Notes: generated from the letters alone by a model not told the origin. A DNA stretch of 40,669 bases from Dysgonamonadaceae bacterium (GCA_031275735.1 JAISOJ010000094.1:1-40669); one strand, 5' to 3'. Shown: positions 15,946 through 24,530, numbered from the stretch's first letter. Numbers and translations: made by a program.

Positions 15946-18324
15946 ATGAAAATTACGTTAATTTTATTGCTGTCACTGTTTTTGGAACATACTGCATTGT
16001 GTCAAGATATTTATCTCTCCGGCAAAGCGATGTATGATCATAATATACCTATGGATTATGCCGTCGTAATGCTCTGTCGGGAAGACTCCATTATCAGAAC
16101 GGAATTGACGGAAGAAAATGGAAGCTTCACAATGAACAATCTTTCGCAAGGTTCATATATGCTAATTGTAGAACAATTAGGCGTAAAACTTTATTCTCGG
16201 AGCATCGAATTAGCCGGCAATATGGATTTGGGAACAATAAATATAACTAAAACGATGGAGCTGCAAACCGTAACCATTACCGGAAAAAAACCATTGATTG
16301 CACGCAAGACAGACAGATTGGTGTTTAACGTGGAAAACTCAACTGCGGCAATTGGAGGCGATGCATTGGAAGCTCTGAAAATTACACCCGGGATACGGGT
16401 TCAAAACGGCCAAATCACAATGATTGGCAGAAGTAACATGAATGTTATGCTAAACGAACGACCCGTACAATTGACAGGAGATGATTTAATCAATTTTATT
16501 CGAAACATCCCCGCCGGAGAAATACAGCGAATAGAAGTAATAACCAATCCGACAGCCAAATACGATGCCGAAGGGAACAGCGGATTGGTGAACATAGTGA
16601 CCAAAAAAGCCAAGCTGAACAGTCTTGGCGGAAGCATAACAACTGCACTTTCAAAATCGAAGGGTTATATTGGAAACGAAGGATTTAATCTAAATTTCCA
16701 AAAAGACGGACTAACTTTCTCTTCCAGTATAAGTTACTCTAACGGCACGATACAACCTTATCAAAAATATACGCTGTTCTATCCGAATTATTTGTGGCAG
16801 GAAGAAAATAATAAAAAGAATTACATAAACAATTTAGGAGGACGTTTTACAATTGAATATAAATTAAACTCAAAAATCAAAATGGGCGGGGAATACTCCA
16901 CTTCAAATAATTTACCTTTGGCAAAAGTGAATAACAGTTCATTTATTTACAATAAATCCAATGTTTTAGATTCGATAATCATCAATGAATCAAGAATTGA
17001 AGCGGACAGAAAAACCAATTCTTTTAATTTTTATACAATAATGGAATTGGATACCGCCACAGGTAAAAAAATAAATTTCGACATGGATTATACGAATTAT
17101 CAGTCCGGCATAAATAACAGTTTTTATAGCAATACTTTACATAAGGACGAACGAATGAATTTCTTTTCGGCAAACAATTTCAGTAATCTGAATATAGACA
17201 TATTGACTTCAAAAGTTGATGTGGAATACCCAACTCGATGGATAAATCTTAATTTCGGCGCTAAATTAACTTTTATCAACAATAACAGTGATGTTTCATT
17301 TTATAACACAACATCGGGCAATTCGGTTATTGACCCCTTGCAAACAAATGAATTTCGATACAAGGAAAATATGCAAGCCTTGTATGTTTCCGGAACAAAA
17401 CAATTGACTGGAAATCTGGAAATTCAGTTGGGTTTACGGGGCGAAAATACTCAAACCACCGGCCATTCCAAAACGCTTGACAAAATAGACAGGAAGCGCT
17501 ATTTCAAATTATTTCCATCGGTCTTTTTAAACTATATGTTTAGCGAAGATAAGATTGTCTCGTTTAATTATAACAGAAGAATTAACAGACCTTCTTACAA
17601 CAATTTGAATCCGTTTCGGTTTTACAGCACCACATTCAATTATGCAGAAGGAAATCCCTTTTTGCAACCATACTTCTCGGATAATCTTGAATGGTCCTGC
17701 ACTTATAAAAATTCTTATATATCATTGAATTTTAACTATATAAACAATCGTTACGATGAAGTAACCTACGTACAGCCCAATTCGGCAATACAAGTTATAA
17801 AACCCGAAAATTTCTATAATCAAATGAATTACGGTTTATTTTACGGTTACTATTTCAATATCAGGAATTTTTGGGAAAGCAGCAACGACATTTACGCTTT
17901 TCACAGTCAAGTACAATCAAAAATTCCCGACATTATTCCAAACATAAGCGCCTGGAGCGGCAGTATTACGACAAACAATACATTTATGATTGACAAAGGA
18001 GGAAAATATAAAGCAGAATTAAATTTTTTGTACCAGTTCCCCTCTTTAGCAGGCAGTTACGAATTATCCGAATTTTATCAGTTGGACATGGGATTCCGAA
18101 CTCATTTTTTTAACAATAAACTGCAATTTTCACTGACTGTTTTGGATGTGTTTAAAACCAATAAAAAGACATTTACCCAAGTTGTAAATAAAATAAGACA
18201 GGAAAATTACGACTATGCCGATATTCGTAGAATCAGATTTTCGTTGGTGTACAATTTCGGTAATCAATTCAAAATGAAAAAAAGGAATAATAGTAATGAA
18301 GATGAAAAAAGAAGAATAAAATAA
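15946..18324 (+). CDS. TonB-receptor-like outer-membrane beta-barrel protein (PF14905 type)
   Basis: I start the gene at ATG 15946 (792 residues) because it opens directly into a signal peptide, MKITLILLLSLFLEHTALCQ; the open frame further upstream covers a repeat. The first mature domain (about 22-100) is a carboxypeptidase-regulatory-like beta sandwich (YAVVMLCREDSII, GSFTMNNLSQGSYML). A plug-like domain follows (about 120-225, with ALKITPGIRVQNG and RIEVITNPTAKYDAEG), then a long Asn/Tyr-rich barrel ending with SLVYNFGNQF and a Lys/Asn-rich tail. This layout is the outer-membrane barrel 3 family, related to TonB-dependent receptors. There is no SusD partner or obvious substrate gene nearby, so the ligand is unknown. 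Confidence 0.85.
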   Translation: MKITLILLLSLFLEHTALCQDIYLSGKAMYDHNIPMDYAVVMLCREDSIIRTELTEENGSFTMNNLSQGSYMLIVEQLGVKLYSRSIELAGNMDLGTINITKTMELQTVTITGKKPLIARKTDRLVFNVENSTAAIGGDALEALKITPGIRVQNGQITMIGRSNMNVMLNERPVQLTGDDLINFIRNIPAGEIQRIEVITNPTAKYDAEGNSGLVNIVTKKAKLNSLGGSITTALSKSKGYIGNEGFNLNFQKDGLTFSSSISYSNGTIQPYQKYTLFYPNYLWQEENNKKNYINNLGGRFTIEYKLNSKIKMGGEYSTSNNLPLAKVNNSSFIYNKSNVLDSIIINESRIEADRKTNSFNFYTIMELDTATGKKINFDMDYTNYQSGINNSFYSNTLHKDERMNFFSANNFSNLNIDILTSKVDVEYPTRWINLNFGAKLTFINNNSDVSFYNTTSGNSVIDPLQTNEFRYKENMQALYVSGTKQLTGNLEIQLGLRGENTQTTGHSKTLDKIDRKRYFKLFPSVFLNYMFSEDKIVSFNYNRRINRPSYNNLNPFRFYSTTFNYAEGNPFLQPYFSDNLEWSCTYKNSYISLNFNYINNRYDEVTYVQPNSAIQVIKPENFYNQMNYGLFYGYYFNIRNFWESSNDIYAFHSQVQSKIPDIIPNISAWSGSITTNNTFMIDKGGKYKAELNFLYQFPSLAGSYELSEFYQLDMGFRTHFFNNKLQFSLTVLDVFKTNKKTFTQVVNKIRQENYDYADIRRIRFSLVYNFGNQFKMKKRNNSNEDEKRRIK

Positions 18325-18387
18325 ACAAAAAGTCCATATAGGGTTAATGACTTAAACTTTTAACCTGTATTTTAAATTATTATTAAT

Positions 18388-18611
18388 CATGAAACACAAT
18401 TTTCACATTCCGAAAACAATCCACAAACAGGCGATATTGCCGTATGGGAAAGACACGTTAGGGTAGTAACGACAGTAGCCGCAACTCAACTTTTCATGGT
18501 TATTACCGCTCCATTAACGAAACTTCAAGCACTACGCAAGACACAATTTATGATGGTAGAACGCTGCCCGAAGTAACAGTTACAGCGCCAGCGCCCCAAA
18601 AAAGAAATTAA
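18388..18611 (+). pseudogene. Frameshifted C-terminal remnant of an exported or polymorphic protein (CHAP/NlpC-like piece)
   Basis: In one frame 18388-18470 reads ...NNPQTGDIAVWERHVRVV. Shifting to the next frame from about 18456 gives GSNDSSRNSTFHGYYRSINE, continuing through TQDTIYDGRTLPEVTVTAP to a stop at 18609-18611. The pattern P-x-x-G-D-I-x-V-W ... H-V-x-x-V-T is typical of CHAP or NlpC/P60-like cysteine peptidase domains, here seen around the His part. The tail LPEVTVTAP is common in the spacer of Bacteroidales Rhs/polymorphic-toxin-like proteins. No start codon or upstream body is present, so it is a dead end piece. The family call rests on motif memory only. Confidence 0.45.
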
Positions 18612-18627
18612 AATATCACTTTTAACC

Positions 18628-18796
18628 ATGACTTTTTATAAACAAACTCAATCCACATAATATCAATATAACAATCGACACAACAGGAAGATATCCAAAA
18701 CTTCCTAATTTTGTTCCATGCACTCTATATTACTATCATTCAAATATTTTGGACAGTCCATACCAATGTTTTTTTCACAAAGACACATATATTTAA
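18628..18796 (+). pseudogene. Second broken small ORF, possible immunity or hypothetical gene remnant
   Basis: ATG at 18628 opens 10 codons and stops at 18660. A neighbouring frame is open from 18632 to the stop at 18794-18796 and reads INKLNPHNINITIDTTGRYP then KLPNFVPCTLYYYHSNILDS, which looks like real protein. One indel near 18632 would restore a protein of about 55 residues. Following a toxin-like remnant, it could be a decayed immunity gene, but this is a guess from position. Confidence 0.25.
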
Positions 18797-18880
18797 TTAG
18801 CAACACCAAATTCCCGTATGACGCCGACCATCGTACACCTGCATTGATTTTCAATCTTGAATTTGGTACGGTTTCCCTGT

Positions 18881-21394
18881 TTAATATTCTATCGTAACCA
18901 TAATCCTTTCATTTTTTTTATCGAACAATTTGAAAAGCGGGAGGGAAAATTGCAAGCCCACCCCCTTGTAGTTAAAAGAATCGAAAGCGGCGAACAGCCC
19001 GACGCCTCCGACATTTCTGGGCAAATTGACGGAATAACCCCATTCCGAATAATACCGCTTATCCGGAGTATGCAAGAATTTGACTTGCAGCATTTCGGTG
19101 AACAATTTGCCTTGAAGAAAAGGTAAACGCTTCAGAACCAGGTAATCCGTGTCGTAATTGACGAATGCCTGCACCCATTCCCGATTAGTGGAACAGGTAT
19201 AATAAGGCAGCAGGACATAGGAAGTTTTCCAATACTTGAAGCTTACCCAATGACCGCTCGAATTGAAATGCTTGTAATCAATATAATTGAATGGATTCGT
19301 ATTGAAAAATTTCCCCGCCGACAACGTATAACTCAAGCGGCTAAACACACTCAGCCGTATTTGCTGGCTGACACTCGCTTCCAGGCGGGAAAAAACAGAA
19401 TTGTTTCCCGCAAAAGCGGAAACGGCGTCCTGCTCGAATCCCCGACGGTAATCTATCTCAAAAGTCGGGAAACGCGAACGAACATACTCTTTCACCCCGT
19501 CATCCATCCTGTAATAATATTCGGGCGTATATTTCAGGTGAACCGAATATTCCGCCAGTCGCTTGTACTCCTCCATATACAAAGGCTTGCCGTATTCCGG
19601 CACATTCGGCGACCATCGGTTTTGCACACTAAAAAGATTCCAGGTCGTTTGGTTTTCCAAGCCGGTGCGGTTGGCCATTTCATACCCCAGCGTCAATTCC
19701 AAACCATTGGCAACATCAATCCGATTATCGATCCGGAAATATTCCTTGTCATAGAAACGGGCGAAATTGCGTCCTCCCGCCAACGAATAAAGACTGTTGA
19801 CAAAGCGGTCCATCCCGTTTTCCCCGCTGAAATCCCTCGACGTTTTCCCTGTCGACAATCGCAACTGTCCTAAACGTTTGGGAGCATAATCCAAAAACAC
19901 GAACACTTCCCGAAGCCATTTTCTCCGGGCAGAAGCCCAATAGAAAGAAGGATTAACAATCAAGCCCGTACGTTTTTTCTTCTTGAAATTGAAACTCAAG
20001 GCTTGCCCTATCCAAACGCCGTCGGCAAAATTGTATTCGGGAAACGCGAACAACAAACCGGAATATCGAACGCGGACAAAAGTCGAATCATTCCCCATAC
20101 GGCCGCCAAACAACAAGTCGGAAAATTCAAAATCCGCATCCTCCGATTCCCGGTCCAGCGAATCGACCAGATGCTGCATGGTATCTTTCCGCGCATAACT
20201 TTGCAACTCTTCCTCGTTCAGTACGATCGAGCGTACATTCGACCAGTACAGCGAATCGCGTTTAACCGCCAACGAATCCACGGTTTTTTTGAGAAAATCA
20301 TCATGCTTGATTTCCAGGCTTTTCCGTTCCTTTTTCTTTTTCGGAACATTGGTTTTCTCCCTTGCGGCAACCAGCGAATCATTGAGTTGAATATCCGTAT
20401 ATTGAATCGAAGAAAGAAAATTCGCTTCCATGTTCATTCCCATGACATGAACGTTCAGTTTCATTTCATAAGTACTGATTAAATAAATATTATCCACTAC
20501 GGGATAATAATTTAGCGTAACATGCGACGTCATTCCGACAGGAAACAACGTAATTTCTGCATGACGGATATTCCATTCTCCATCGGCAATATAGATAAAT
20601 CCCTCCATCAATTTGGGATCCTTCAGTTTGGGAATTATACGTATTTTATTGACAATCTGCCCGTTTTCTTCTTCATAACCTTCGTAGCGGAAACGATAGT
20701 AATCGAATGCCTTGGGATTGAGCGGCGAAACGGTTCCCGCGCTGAATGTCGGGCGATACAGGGAAACCATTCCCATAGCCAGGGCAGCCTGCGGGTCGCT
20801 CCTGTCGGGGAAAGTACTGGAATAGGCAATGATTTTCTGTTCGTATTTGTCCGGAGCCGTGAATTTCATTTCACTGACCGACTCCTGTAGAAACAGTTTA
20901 TCCTTGAACGGTTCCAGCATTCCCTTCGAAAGCGAATTGATCAGTTGCGGAATATGGGTCATTTTTCCGGAACCCTTGTTATAGGATTCGTAAGTCGATT
21001 CCTTGACTACCGACTGGTAATAAGGGGCCATTTTAATTGCCTGCCGGATAATTTCGTAAGCAGGGTCTTCCTTCCAGCGGATTTCGACTTCTTTCAATTG
21101 AAAATTCTTTTCTTTCAGGACAACGGTTAATTCCACGTCCCGGCCGTCCATCCTGATTTCCCGCTTTTCGGATTCAAATCCCATGCAATGTACTTCCAAA
21201 TGATAGATCCCGGGAGCAAGCTTCGCCTGAAATTCGCCTGAATGATTGGCTATCAAGCCTTGTTTGTTTTCGTTGATGTGAATGGAAACGGCAGGCAAAG
21301 GCTCGCCTTGCACATCCGTAATCCGCCCTCTAAGCGTCTGGGAATAAACAGAAAAGGAGAACAATAATCCGAGCAGGCAAAAAGAATATTTCAT
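18881..21394 (-). CDS. DUF5686 outer-membrane protein with carboxypeptidase-regulatory-like domain
   Basis: I start at ATG 21394 (837 residues), where a signal peptide MKYSFCLLGLLFSFSVYSQ begins; the 13 upstream codons of the open frame lie in the promoter region. Residues about 20-100 form a carboxypeptidase-regulatory-like domain (LRGRITDVQGEPLPAVSIHI, then GEFQAKLAPGIYHLEV). The rest matches the DUF5686 family: IIRQAIKMAPYYQS (about 125), a central charged region with KKKKERKSLE, and a C-terminal series of amphipathic strands ending in ERIMVTIEY, as in outer-membrane barrels. The molecular function of the family is not established to my knowledge. It is convergent with the barrel gene and monocistronic as far as can be seen. 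Confidence 0.85.
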   Translation of the reverse strand: MKYSFCLLGLLFSFSVYSQTLRGRITDVQGEPLPAVSIHINENKQGLIANHSGEFQAKLAPGIYHLEVHCMGFESEKREIRMDGRDVELTVVLKEKNFQLKEVEIRWKEDPAYEIIRQAIKMAPYYQSVVKESTYESYNKGSGKMTHIPQLINSLSKGMLEPFKDKLFLQESVSEMKFTAPDKYEQKIIAYSSTFPDRSDPQAALAMGMVSLYRPTFSAGTVSPLNPKAFDYYRFRYEGYEEENGQIVNKIRIIPKLKDPKLMEGFIYIADGEWNIRHAEITLFPVGMTSHVTLNYYPVVDNIYLISTYEMKLNVHVMGMNMEANFLSSIQYTDIQLNDSLVAAREKTNVPKKKKERKSLEIKHDDFLKKTVDSLAVKRDSLYWSNVRSIVLNEEELQSYARKDTMQHLVDSLDRESEDADFEFSDLLFGGRMGNDSTFVRVRYSGLLFAFPEYNFADGVWIGQALSFNFKKKKRTGLIVNPSFYWASARRKWLREVFVFLDYAPKRLGQLRLSTGKTSRDFSGENGMDRFVNSLYSLAGGRNFARFYDKEYFRIDNRIDVANGLELTLGYEMANRTGLENQTTWNLFSVQNRWSPNVPEYGKPLYMEEYKRLAEYSVHLKYTPEYYYRMDDGVKEYVRSRFPTFEIDYRRGFEQDAVSAFAGNNSVFSRLEASVSQQIRLSVFSRLSYTLSAGKFFNTNPFNYIDYKHFNSSGHWVSFKYWKTSYVLLPYYTCSTNREWVQAFVNYDTDYLVLKRLPFLQGKLFTEMLQVKFLHTPDKRYYSEWGYSVNLPRNVGGVGLFAAFDSFNYKGVGLQFSLPLFKLFDKKNERIMVTIEY

Positions 21395-21413
21395 ACGAAA
21401 AAGTAATTTCGAG

Positions 21414-21421
21414 CAAAAGTA
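21414..21421 (-). promoter_or_regulatory. Putative -7 element for the DUF5686 gene
   Basis: The minus strand reads TACTTTTG, 20 bases upstream of ATG 21394, which supports that start over the upstream ATG at 21433. The nearest TTG (21448-21450) is 26 nt away. Confidence 0.5.
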
Positions 21422-21532
21422 CAAAAAAAACATGAACCGGTTTTATTCAATGCCGACATTTTTTCTTATATATTTAATAATCAGATAAATTACCTGGTTT
21501 TTCATTAAACAGTAGAGTAAAAAAATCAAATT

Positions 21533-21565
21533 TTTGTTGAAATTAAAAAGAATTTACTACTTTTG
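21533..21565 (+). promoter_or_regulatory. Strong Bacteroidota-type promoter before the short lipoprotein
   Basis: TTTG at 21533-21536, a 21-base spacer and TACTTTTG at 21558-21565. It predicts a transcript start near 21571 and a leader of about 80 nt before ATG 21652. Confidence 0.7.
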
Positions 21566-21651
21566 TATGCAGCAAATAACAGTGAAAATCAACGAAAATA
21601 TAATTTATAAAAACGATTTGTACGTATTATAGAATTAAAATATTAATAGTT

Positions 21652-21837
21652 ATGAAAAACTTAATCTCAATAGTAATTTTGATGGCATTTTTGGCGGCAT
21701 GTACCTCTAATGAATATAACATTCACTCTTACAGCAAGGAATTTACCGTATATAAAGAACATTGGCGAGTATATCGTGATAGAGATAATAATAACTCTTT
21801 TTATGTTAATTTAATATTTTCTGCGGTACAACTTTAA
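21652..21837 (+). CDS. Very short lipoprotein, possibly truncated
   Basis: A 61-residue product with a clean lipoprotein signal, MKNLISIVILMAFLAACTSN, and the modified Cys at about 17. Only about 44 mature residues remain, with aromatic and charged strands (SKEFTVYKEHWRVYRDRDNN) resembling the first strands of longer Bacteroidales lipoproteins of about 150 residues. It may be a small functional lipoprotein or the surviving N-terminus of a longer one; I found no continuing frame after the stop. A good promoter precedes it. Confidence 0.55.
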   Translation: MKNLISIVILMAFLAACTSNEYNIHSYSKEFTVYKEHWRVYRDRDNNNSFYVNLIFSAVQL

Positions 21838-21847
21838 AAATTTACTC

Positions 21848-21855
21848 TATCTTTG
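21848..21855 (+). promoter_or_regulatory. Putative -7 element before the Lys/Cys-rich protein gene
   Basis: TATCTTTG matches TAnnTTTG, about 40 bases before ATG 21895. No TTTG at the expected -33 position. Confidence 0.45.
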
Positions 21856-21894
21856 TACCGTATTTATTAAATAATTTTTATTGCTTGTAATAAT

Positions 21895-22188
21895 ATGAAA
21901 AAAACAGTACTATCATTATTTGTAGTGGCAGTTTTAGCTGTTCCCACTTCTGTTGTGGCTCAGAACAATGTTTCTAAAGAAACATGTTGCAAAGAAAAAA
22001 AAGAAAAATGTGAGAAAAAAGAAAACGGAAGCGCAGAAAAAAGCGAAAAGATTTGTTGCGCAGAGAAAAAAAAAGAAGCTTGTGCAAATAAAAAAGAAGC
22101 TGTGAACACAAACAAAAAAGAAAAAGAGAATTGTGCTGTTAAAAAAGAGCCTATGGAAGAAAACAAATCTTGTGGAAAAAAAGATTAG
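21895..22188 (+). CDS. Small exported Lys/Glu/Cys-rich protein
   Basis: A 97-residue protein with a signal peptide ending in SVVAQ (about residue 23). The mature 74 residues are nearly all Lys, Glu, Asn, Ala and Cys. Eight Cys occur in CC pairs or singly, each within a Lys/Glu context (ETCCKEKKEKCEKKE, KICCAEKKKEACANKKE, KENCAVKK, SCGKK), giving an irregular repeat of about 12-15 residues. No fold or family is recognised; metal binding or redox buffering in the envelope is possible but not shown. It has its own -7 element and a hairpin terminator, so it is likely expressed alone. Low-complexity A-rich DNA could also have drifted into this composition. Confidence 0.65.
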   Translation: MKKTVLSLFVVAVLAVPTSVVAQNNVSKETCCKEKKEKCEKKENGSAEKSEKICCAEKKKEACANKKEAVNTNKKEKENCAVKKEPMEENKSCGKKD

Positions 22189-22220
22189 TTGTTTTCTTCT
22201 CCATTGGAGATAAATTATGA

Positions 22221-22246
22221 AAAGCCTCCTTATAAGAGGCTTTTTT
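22221..22246 (+). terminator. Hairpin terminator with T tract
   Basis: An 8-bp stem, AAAGCCTC (22221-22228) with GAGGCTTT (22236-22243), is followed by further T residues. It sits 32 bases after the Lys/Cys-rich gene. Confidence 0.8.
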
Positions 22247-22356
22247 ATTATTTTCGCTACCGATAAACGTAGTCTTTCATCCATCGCTATAAGCTATAAT
22301 GTAAAAGTATCCAAAAAATATTTTCTTCTTTTATTGCCTAAAAAACCTGCAAAAGT

Positions 22357-22388
22357 TTTGGTCAATCCAAAAATAATGTCTAAATTTG
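22357..22388 (+). promoter_or_regulatory. Promoter of the tRNA-tuf cluster
   Basis: TTTG at 22357-22360, a 20-base spacer and TAAATTTG at 22381-22388, followed 48 bases later by the first tRNA. Box sequence and spacing fit the consensus well. Confidence 0.75.
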
Positions 22389-22436
22389 CAGCCGTTTCGA
22401 CTTTTGGGAGCTAAAAAACTGCTTGACGACTTGCAT

Positions 22437-22510
22437 GCCTCTTTAGCTCAGCTGGCCAGAGCACGTGATTTGTAATCTCGGGGTCGTTGGTTCGAATCCG
22501 ACAAGAGGCT
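22437..22510 (+). tRNA. tRNA-Thr, anticodon TGT
   Basis: Acceptor GCCTCTT (22437-22443) pairs fully with AAGAGGC (22503-22509), discriminator T. Anticodon loop is TTTGTAA; T arm is GTTGG-TTCGAAT-CCGAC. CCA is not encoded. First of four clustered tRNAs. Confidence 0.95.
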
Positions 22511-22517
22511 CTATAAA

Positions 22518-22600
22518 GGGTAGTTACCAGAGTGGCCAAATGGAGCTGACTGTAACTCAGCTGGCGTACGCCTTCGGTGGTTCGAATCCATCACTGCCCA
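22518..22600 (+). tRNA. tRNA-Tyr, anticodon GTA
   Basis: Acceptor GGGTAGT pairs with ACTGCCC (one G-T pair), discriminator A. Anticodon stem GCTGA/TCAGC encloses loop CTGTAAC. The long variable arm (83 nt in total) is as expected for bacterial tRNA-Tyr. Confidence 0.94.
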
Positions 22601-22610
22601 CAAGAGAGAA

Positions 22611-22682
22611 AAACTAAGAGTTAAAAGTTATGAAAAAACAGGGCAAGAATGTATAATTCTTCTTTTTTTTAACTCTTGGTTC
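22611..22682 (+). repeat. AT-rich inverted repeat between tRNA-Tyr and tRNA-Gly
   Basis: Left arm AACTAAGAGTTAAAAG (22612-22627) is largely complementary to TTTTTTTTAACTCTTGGTT (22663-22681). Inside lies a smaller hairpin, AAGAAT (22645-22650) with ATTCTT (22656-22661). It belongs to the ACTAAAA-type family seen at 24145 and 31263. Confidence 0.6.
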
Positions 22683-22688
22683 TGACAA

Positions 22689-22761
22689 GCGGAAGTAGCT
22701 CAGTCGATAGAGCATTAGCCTTCCAAGCTGAGGGTCGCGGGTTTGAGTCCCGTCTTCCGCT
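22689..22761 (+). tRNA. tRNA-Gly, anticodon TCC
   Basis: Acceptor GCGGAAG (22689-22695) pairs with CTTCCGC (22754-22760), discriminator T. Anticodon loop is CTTCCAA. Confidence 0.95.
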
Positions 22762-22769
22762 CCATTATT

Positions 22770-22841
<72 letters not shown>

Positions 22842-22915
22842 CAAATTAAAAGTTAAATCAAGGATTAAATTAGCAAAGAGCTATAACTCTTGCATTTTTA
22901 ATTCTTAGTTTTTAT
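22842..22915 (+). repeat. AT-rich inverted repeat in the tuf leader
   Basis: GCAAAGAG (22873-22880) pairs with CTCTTGC (22887-22893) with one bulged A. This is flanked by roughly complementary AATTAAAAGTTAAAT and TTTTTAATTCTTAGTTTTTA. It sits between tRNA-Thr and tuf and could mark the processing boundary of the tRNA-mRNA transcript. Confidence 0.5.
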
Positions 22916-22958
22916 TTATAAAGAATCATTCATTAAAAAATAAAGAATCAATTAAATT

Positions 22959-24146
22959 ATGGCAAAAGAACATTTTAACCGATCGAAACCCCATGTTAAC
23001 ATCGGTACAATCGGTCACGTTGACCACGGTAAAACTACTTTAACCGCCGCTATTACTTCGGTTTTAGCAAAAAAAGGTCTTTCCGCAGTGATGACTTTCG
23101 ATCAAATTGATAACGCTCCGGAAGAAAAAGAAAGAGGTATTACTATCAATACCGCTCACGTCGAATACGAAACGGCTCTTCGTCACTATGCCCATGTAGA
23201 CTGTCCGGGTCACGCCGACTACGTTAAAAACATGGTTACCGGTGCTGCCCAAATGGACGGCGCTATCATCGTTGTTGCTGCAACCGACGGCCCTATGCCT
23301 CAAACCCGCGAACATATCTTGTTGGCCCGCCAAGTAAACGTGCCGAAACTAGTTGTTTTCATGAATAAAGTAGATATCGTTGACGACCCCGAAATGTTGG
23401 AATTAGTGGAAATGGAAATGAGAGAATTACTTGATTTCTACCAATTCGACGGCGCTAACACCCCGGTTATCCAGGGTTCTGCTTTAGGCGGTTTAAACGG
23501 CGACCCGAAATGGGAAGAAAAAATCATGGAACTGATGGATGCAGTGGATACGTGGATTCCACTTCCTCCGCGCGATATCGATAAACCATTCCTTATGCCT
23601 GTGGAAGACGTATTTTCTATTACCGGTCGTGGTACTGTTGCTACCGGACGTATCGAAACAGGTATCATCAGAACAGGCGAAGAAGTTCAAATTATCGGTT
23701 TAGGCGCTGAAGGTAAAAAATCAGTCGTTACCGGTGTTGAAATGTTTCGTAAAATCCTCGACGAAGGTCAAGCCGGCGATAACGTAGGTTTATTGCTTCG
23801 CGGTATCGACAAAGACGAAGTAAAACGCGGTATGGTAATCACCCACCCGAATAAAGTGAAACCTCATACCAAAGTAAAGGCAGAGGTATATATCCTGAAG
23901 AAAGAAGAAGGCGGCCGCCATACTCCGTTCCACAACAAATACCGTCCGCAATTCTATATTCGTACCTTAGACGTGACAGGAGAAATCACGCTTCCGGAGG
24001 GAACTGAAATGGTAATGCCTGGCGATAACGTAACCATCACGATTGAATTGATTTATCCGGTTGCTTGTAGCGAAGGTCTTCGGTTCGCTATCCGCGAAGG
24101 CGGTCGTACCGTAGGAGCCGGTCAGATCACGGAAATCATCGAATAA
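22959..24146 (+). CDS. tuf: Elongation factor Tu
   Basis: EF-Tu brings aminoacyl-tRNA to the ribosome as a GTP complex. The 395-residue protein has the G1 loop GHVDHGKT (about 19-26), the effector segment with RGITIN (about 58-63), the DCPGHADY switch II region (about 81-88), the NKVD specificity motif (about 136-139) and a SAL element (about 174-176). Domains 2 and 3 follow with [11 protein letters not shown] and the C-terminal [11 protein letters not shown]. Codon use is strongly biased, as in highly expressed genes. It follows four tRNA genes, as tufB does in E. coli, and precedes tRNA-Trp. Confidence 0.98.
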   Translation: MAKEHFNRSKPHVNIGTIGHVDHGKTTLTAAITSVLAKKGLSAVMTFDQIDNAPEEKERGITINTAHVEYETALRHYAHVDCPGHADYVKNMVTGAAQMDGAIIVVAATDGPMPQTREHILLARQVNVPKLVVFMNKVDIVDDPEMLELVEMEMRELLDFYQFDGANTPVIQGSALGGLNGDPKWEEKIMELMDAVDTWIPLPPRDIDKPFLMPVEDVFSITGRGTVATGRIETGIIRTGEEVQIIGLGAEGKKSVVTGVEMFRKILDEGQAGDNVGLLLRGIDKDEVKRGMVITHPNKVKPHTKVKAEVYILKKEEGGRHTPFHNKYRPQFYIRTLDVTGEITLPEGTEMVMPGDNVTITIELIYPVACSEGLRFAIREGGRTVGAGQITEIIE

Positions 24147-24222
24147 ACTAAAAACTAAAAACTAAAAACTAAAAACTGAAATTTTCCTTATTTTTTAGTT
24201 TTTAACTTTTAGTTTTTAGTTC
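24145..24222 (+). repeat. ACTAAAA-type tandem and inverted repeat between tuf and tRNA-Trp
   Basis: Four consecutive 7-base units of CTAAAAA begin right at the tuf stop codon (24147-24178). After an 11-base loop, a TTTTTAG/TTTTTAAC-rich right arm (24191-24221) can pair with them over about 30 bp with few mismatches. It ends 5 bases before tRNA-Trp, so it could terminate, attenuate or mark cleavage of the transcript. Confidence 0.75.
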
Positions 24223-24226
24223 ACAA

Positions 24227-24299
24227 ACGGGACTAGCTCAGTTGGTAGAGCACTGGTCTCCAAAACCAGGTGTCGGGAGTTCGAGTCTCTCGTCCCGTG
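24227..24299 (+). tRNA. tRNA-Trp, anticodon CCA
   Basis: Acceptor ACGGGAC (24227-24233) pairs fully with GTCCCGT (24292-24298), discriminator G. Anticodon stem CTGGT/ACCAG encloses loop CTCCAAA. It sits between tuf and secE, a common bacterial location. Confidence 0.96.
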
Positions 24300-24317
24300 C
24301 AATAAATACAGAAAAAA

Positions 24318-24527
24318 ATGAAAAAGTTTTTTCAAAAAATAAGTAATTATATCAAGGAATCTTATAACGAACTTGTACATAAGGTGTCTTGGCCTACCCG
24401 TCAGGAGTTATCAAGTAGCACGATAGTTGTAATGACTGCTTCCTTAATTATGGCTGCCGTGATATTTGTGATAGACTTCAGTTTTGAGAATTTGGTTGAC
24501 TTCTTTTACAAAAATGTTTTCAAATAA
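24318..24527 (+). CDS. secE: Preprotein translocase subunit SecE
   Basis: SecE clamps SecY in the inner-membrane translocon. The 69-residue protein has the short single-span form: an amphipathic helix with YIKESYNELVHKVSWPTRQE (about 12-31), where WPTRQE is the family signature, then one transmembrane helix (about 37-55, SSTIVVMTASLIMAAVIFVI). It lies 18 bases after tRNA-Trp and 3 bases before nusG. Confidence 0.95.
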   Translation: MKKFFQKISNYIKESYNELVHKVSWPTRQELSSSTIVVMTASLIMAAVIFVIDFSFENLVDFFYKNVFK

Positions 24528-24530
24528 AGC

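Larger units (their letters stand above)
18325..18880. other. 556-base stretch of degraded coding sequence
   Basis: No intact gene. A weak hairpin (GGTTAA 18342-18347 with TTAACC 18360-18365) may end the barrel transcript. Then come a frameshifted coding remnant (18388-18611) and a second broken frame (18628-18796). The rest, up to the convergent DUF5686 stop at 18881, shows nothing recognisable. Confidence 0.55.

Noticed and set aside
18881-21394. Considered as a SusC-type nutrient receptor because of the regulatory-like N-terminal domain
   Set aside because: There is no plug domain or TonB box, no SusD gene beside it, and the middle matches DUF5686.
22217-22414. 65-codon frame after the Lys/Cys-rich gene
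   Set aside because: It starts inside a rho-independent terminator and ends after the tRNA promoter; it is not likely translated.
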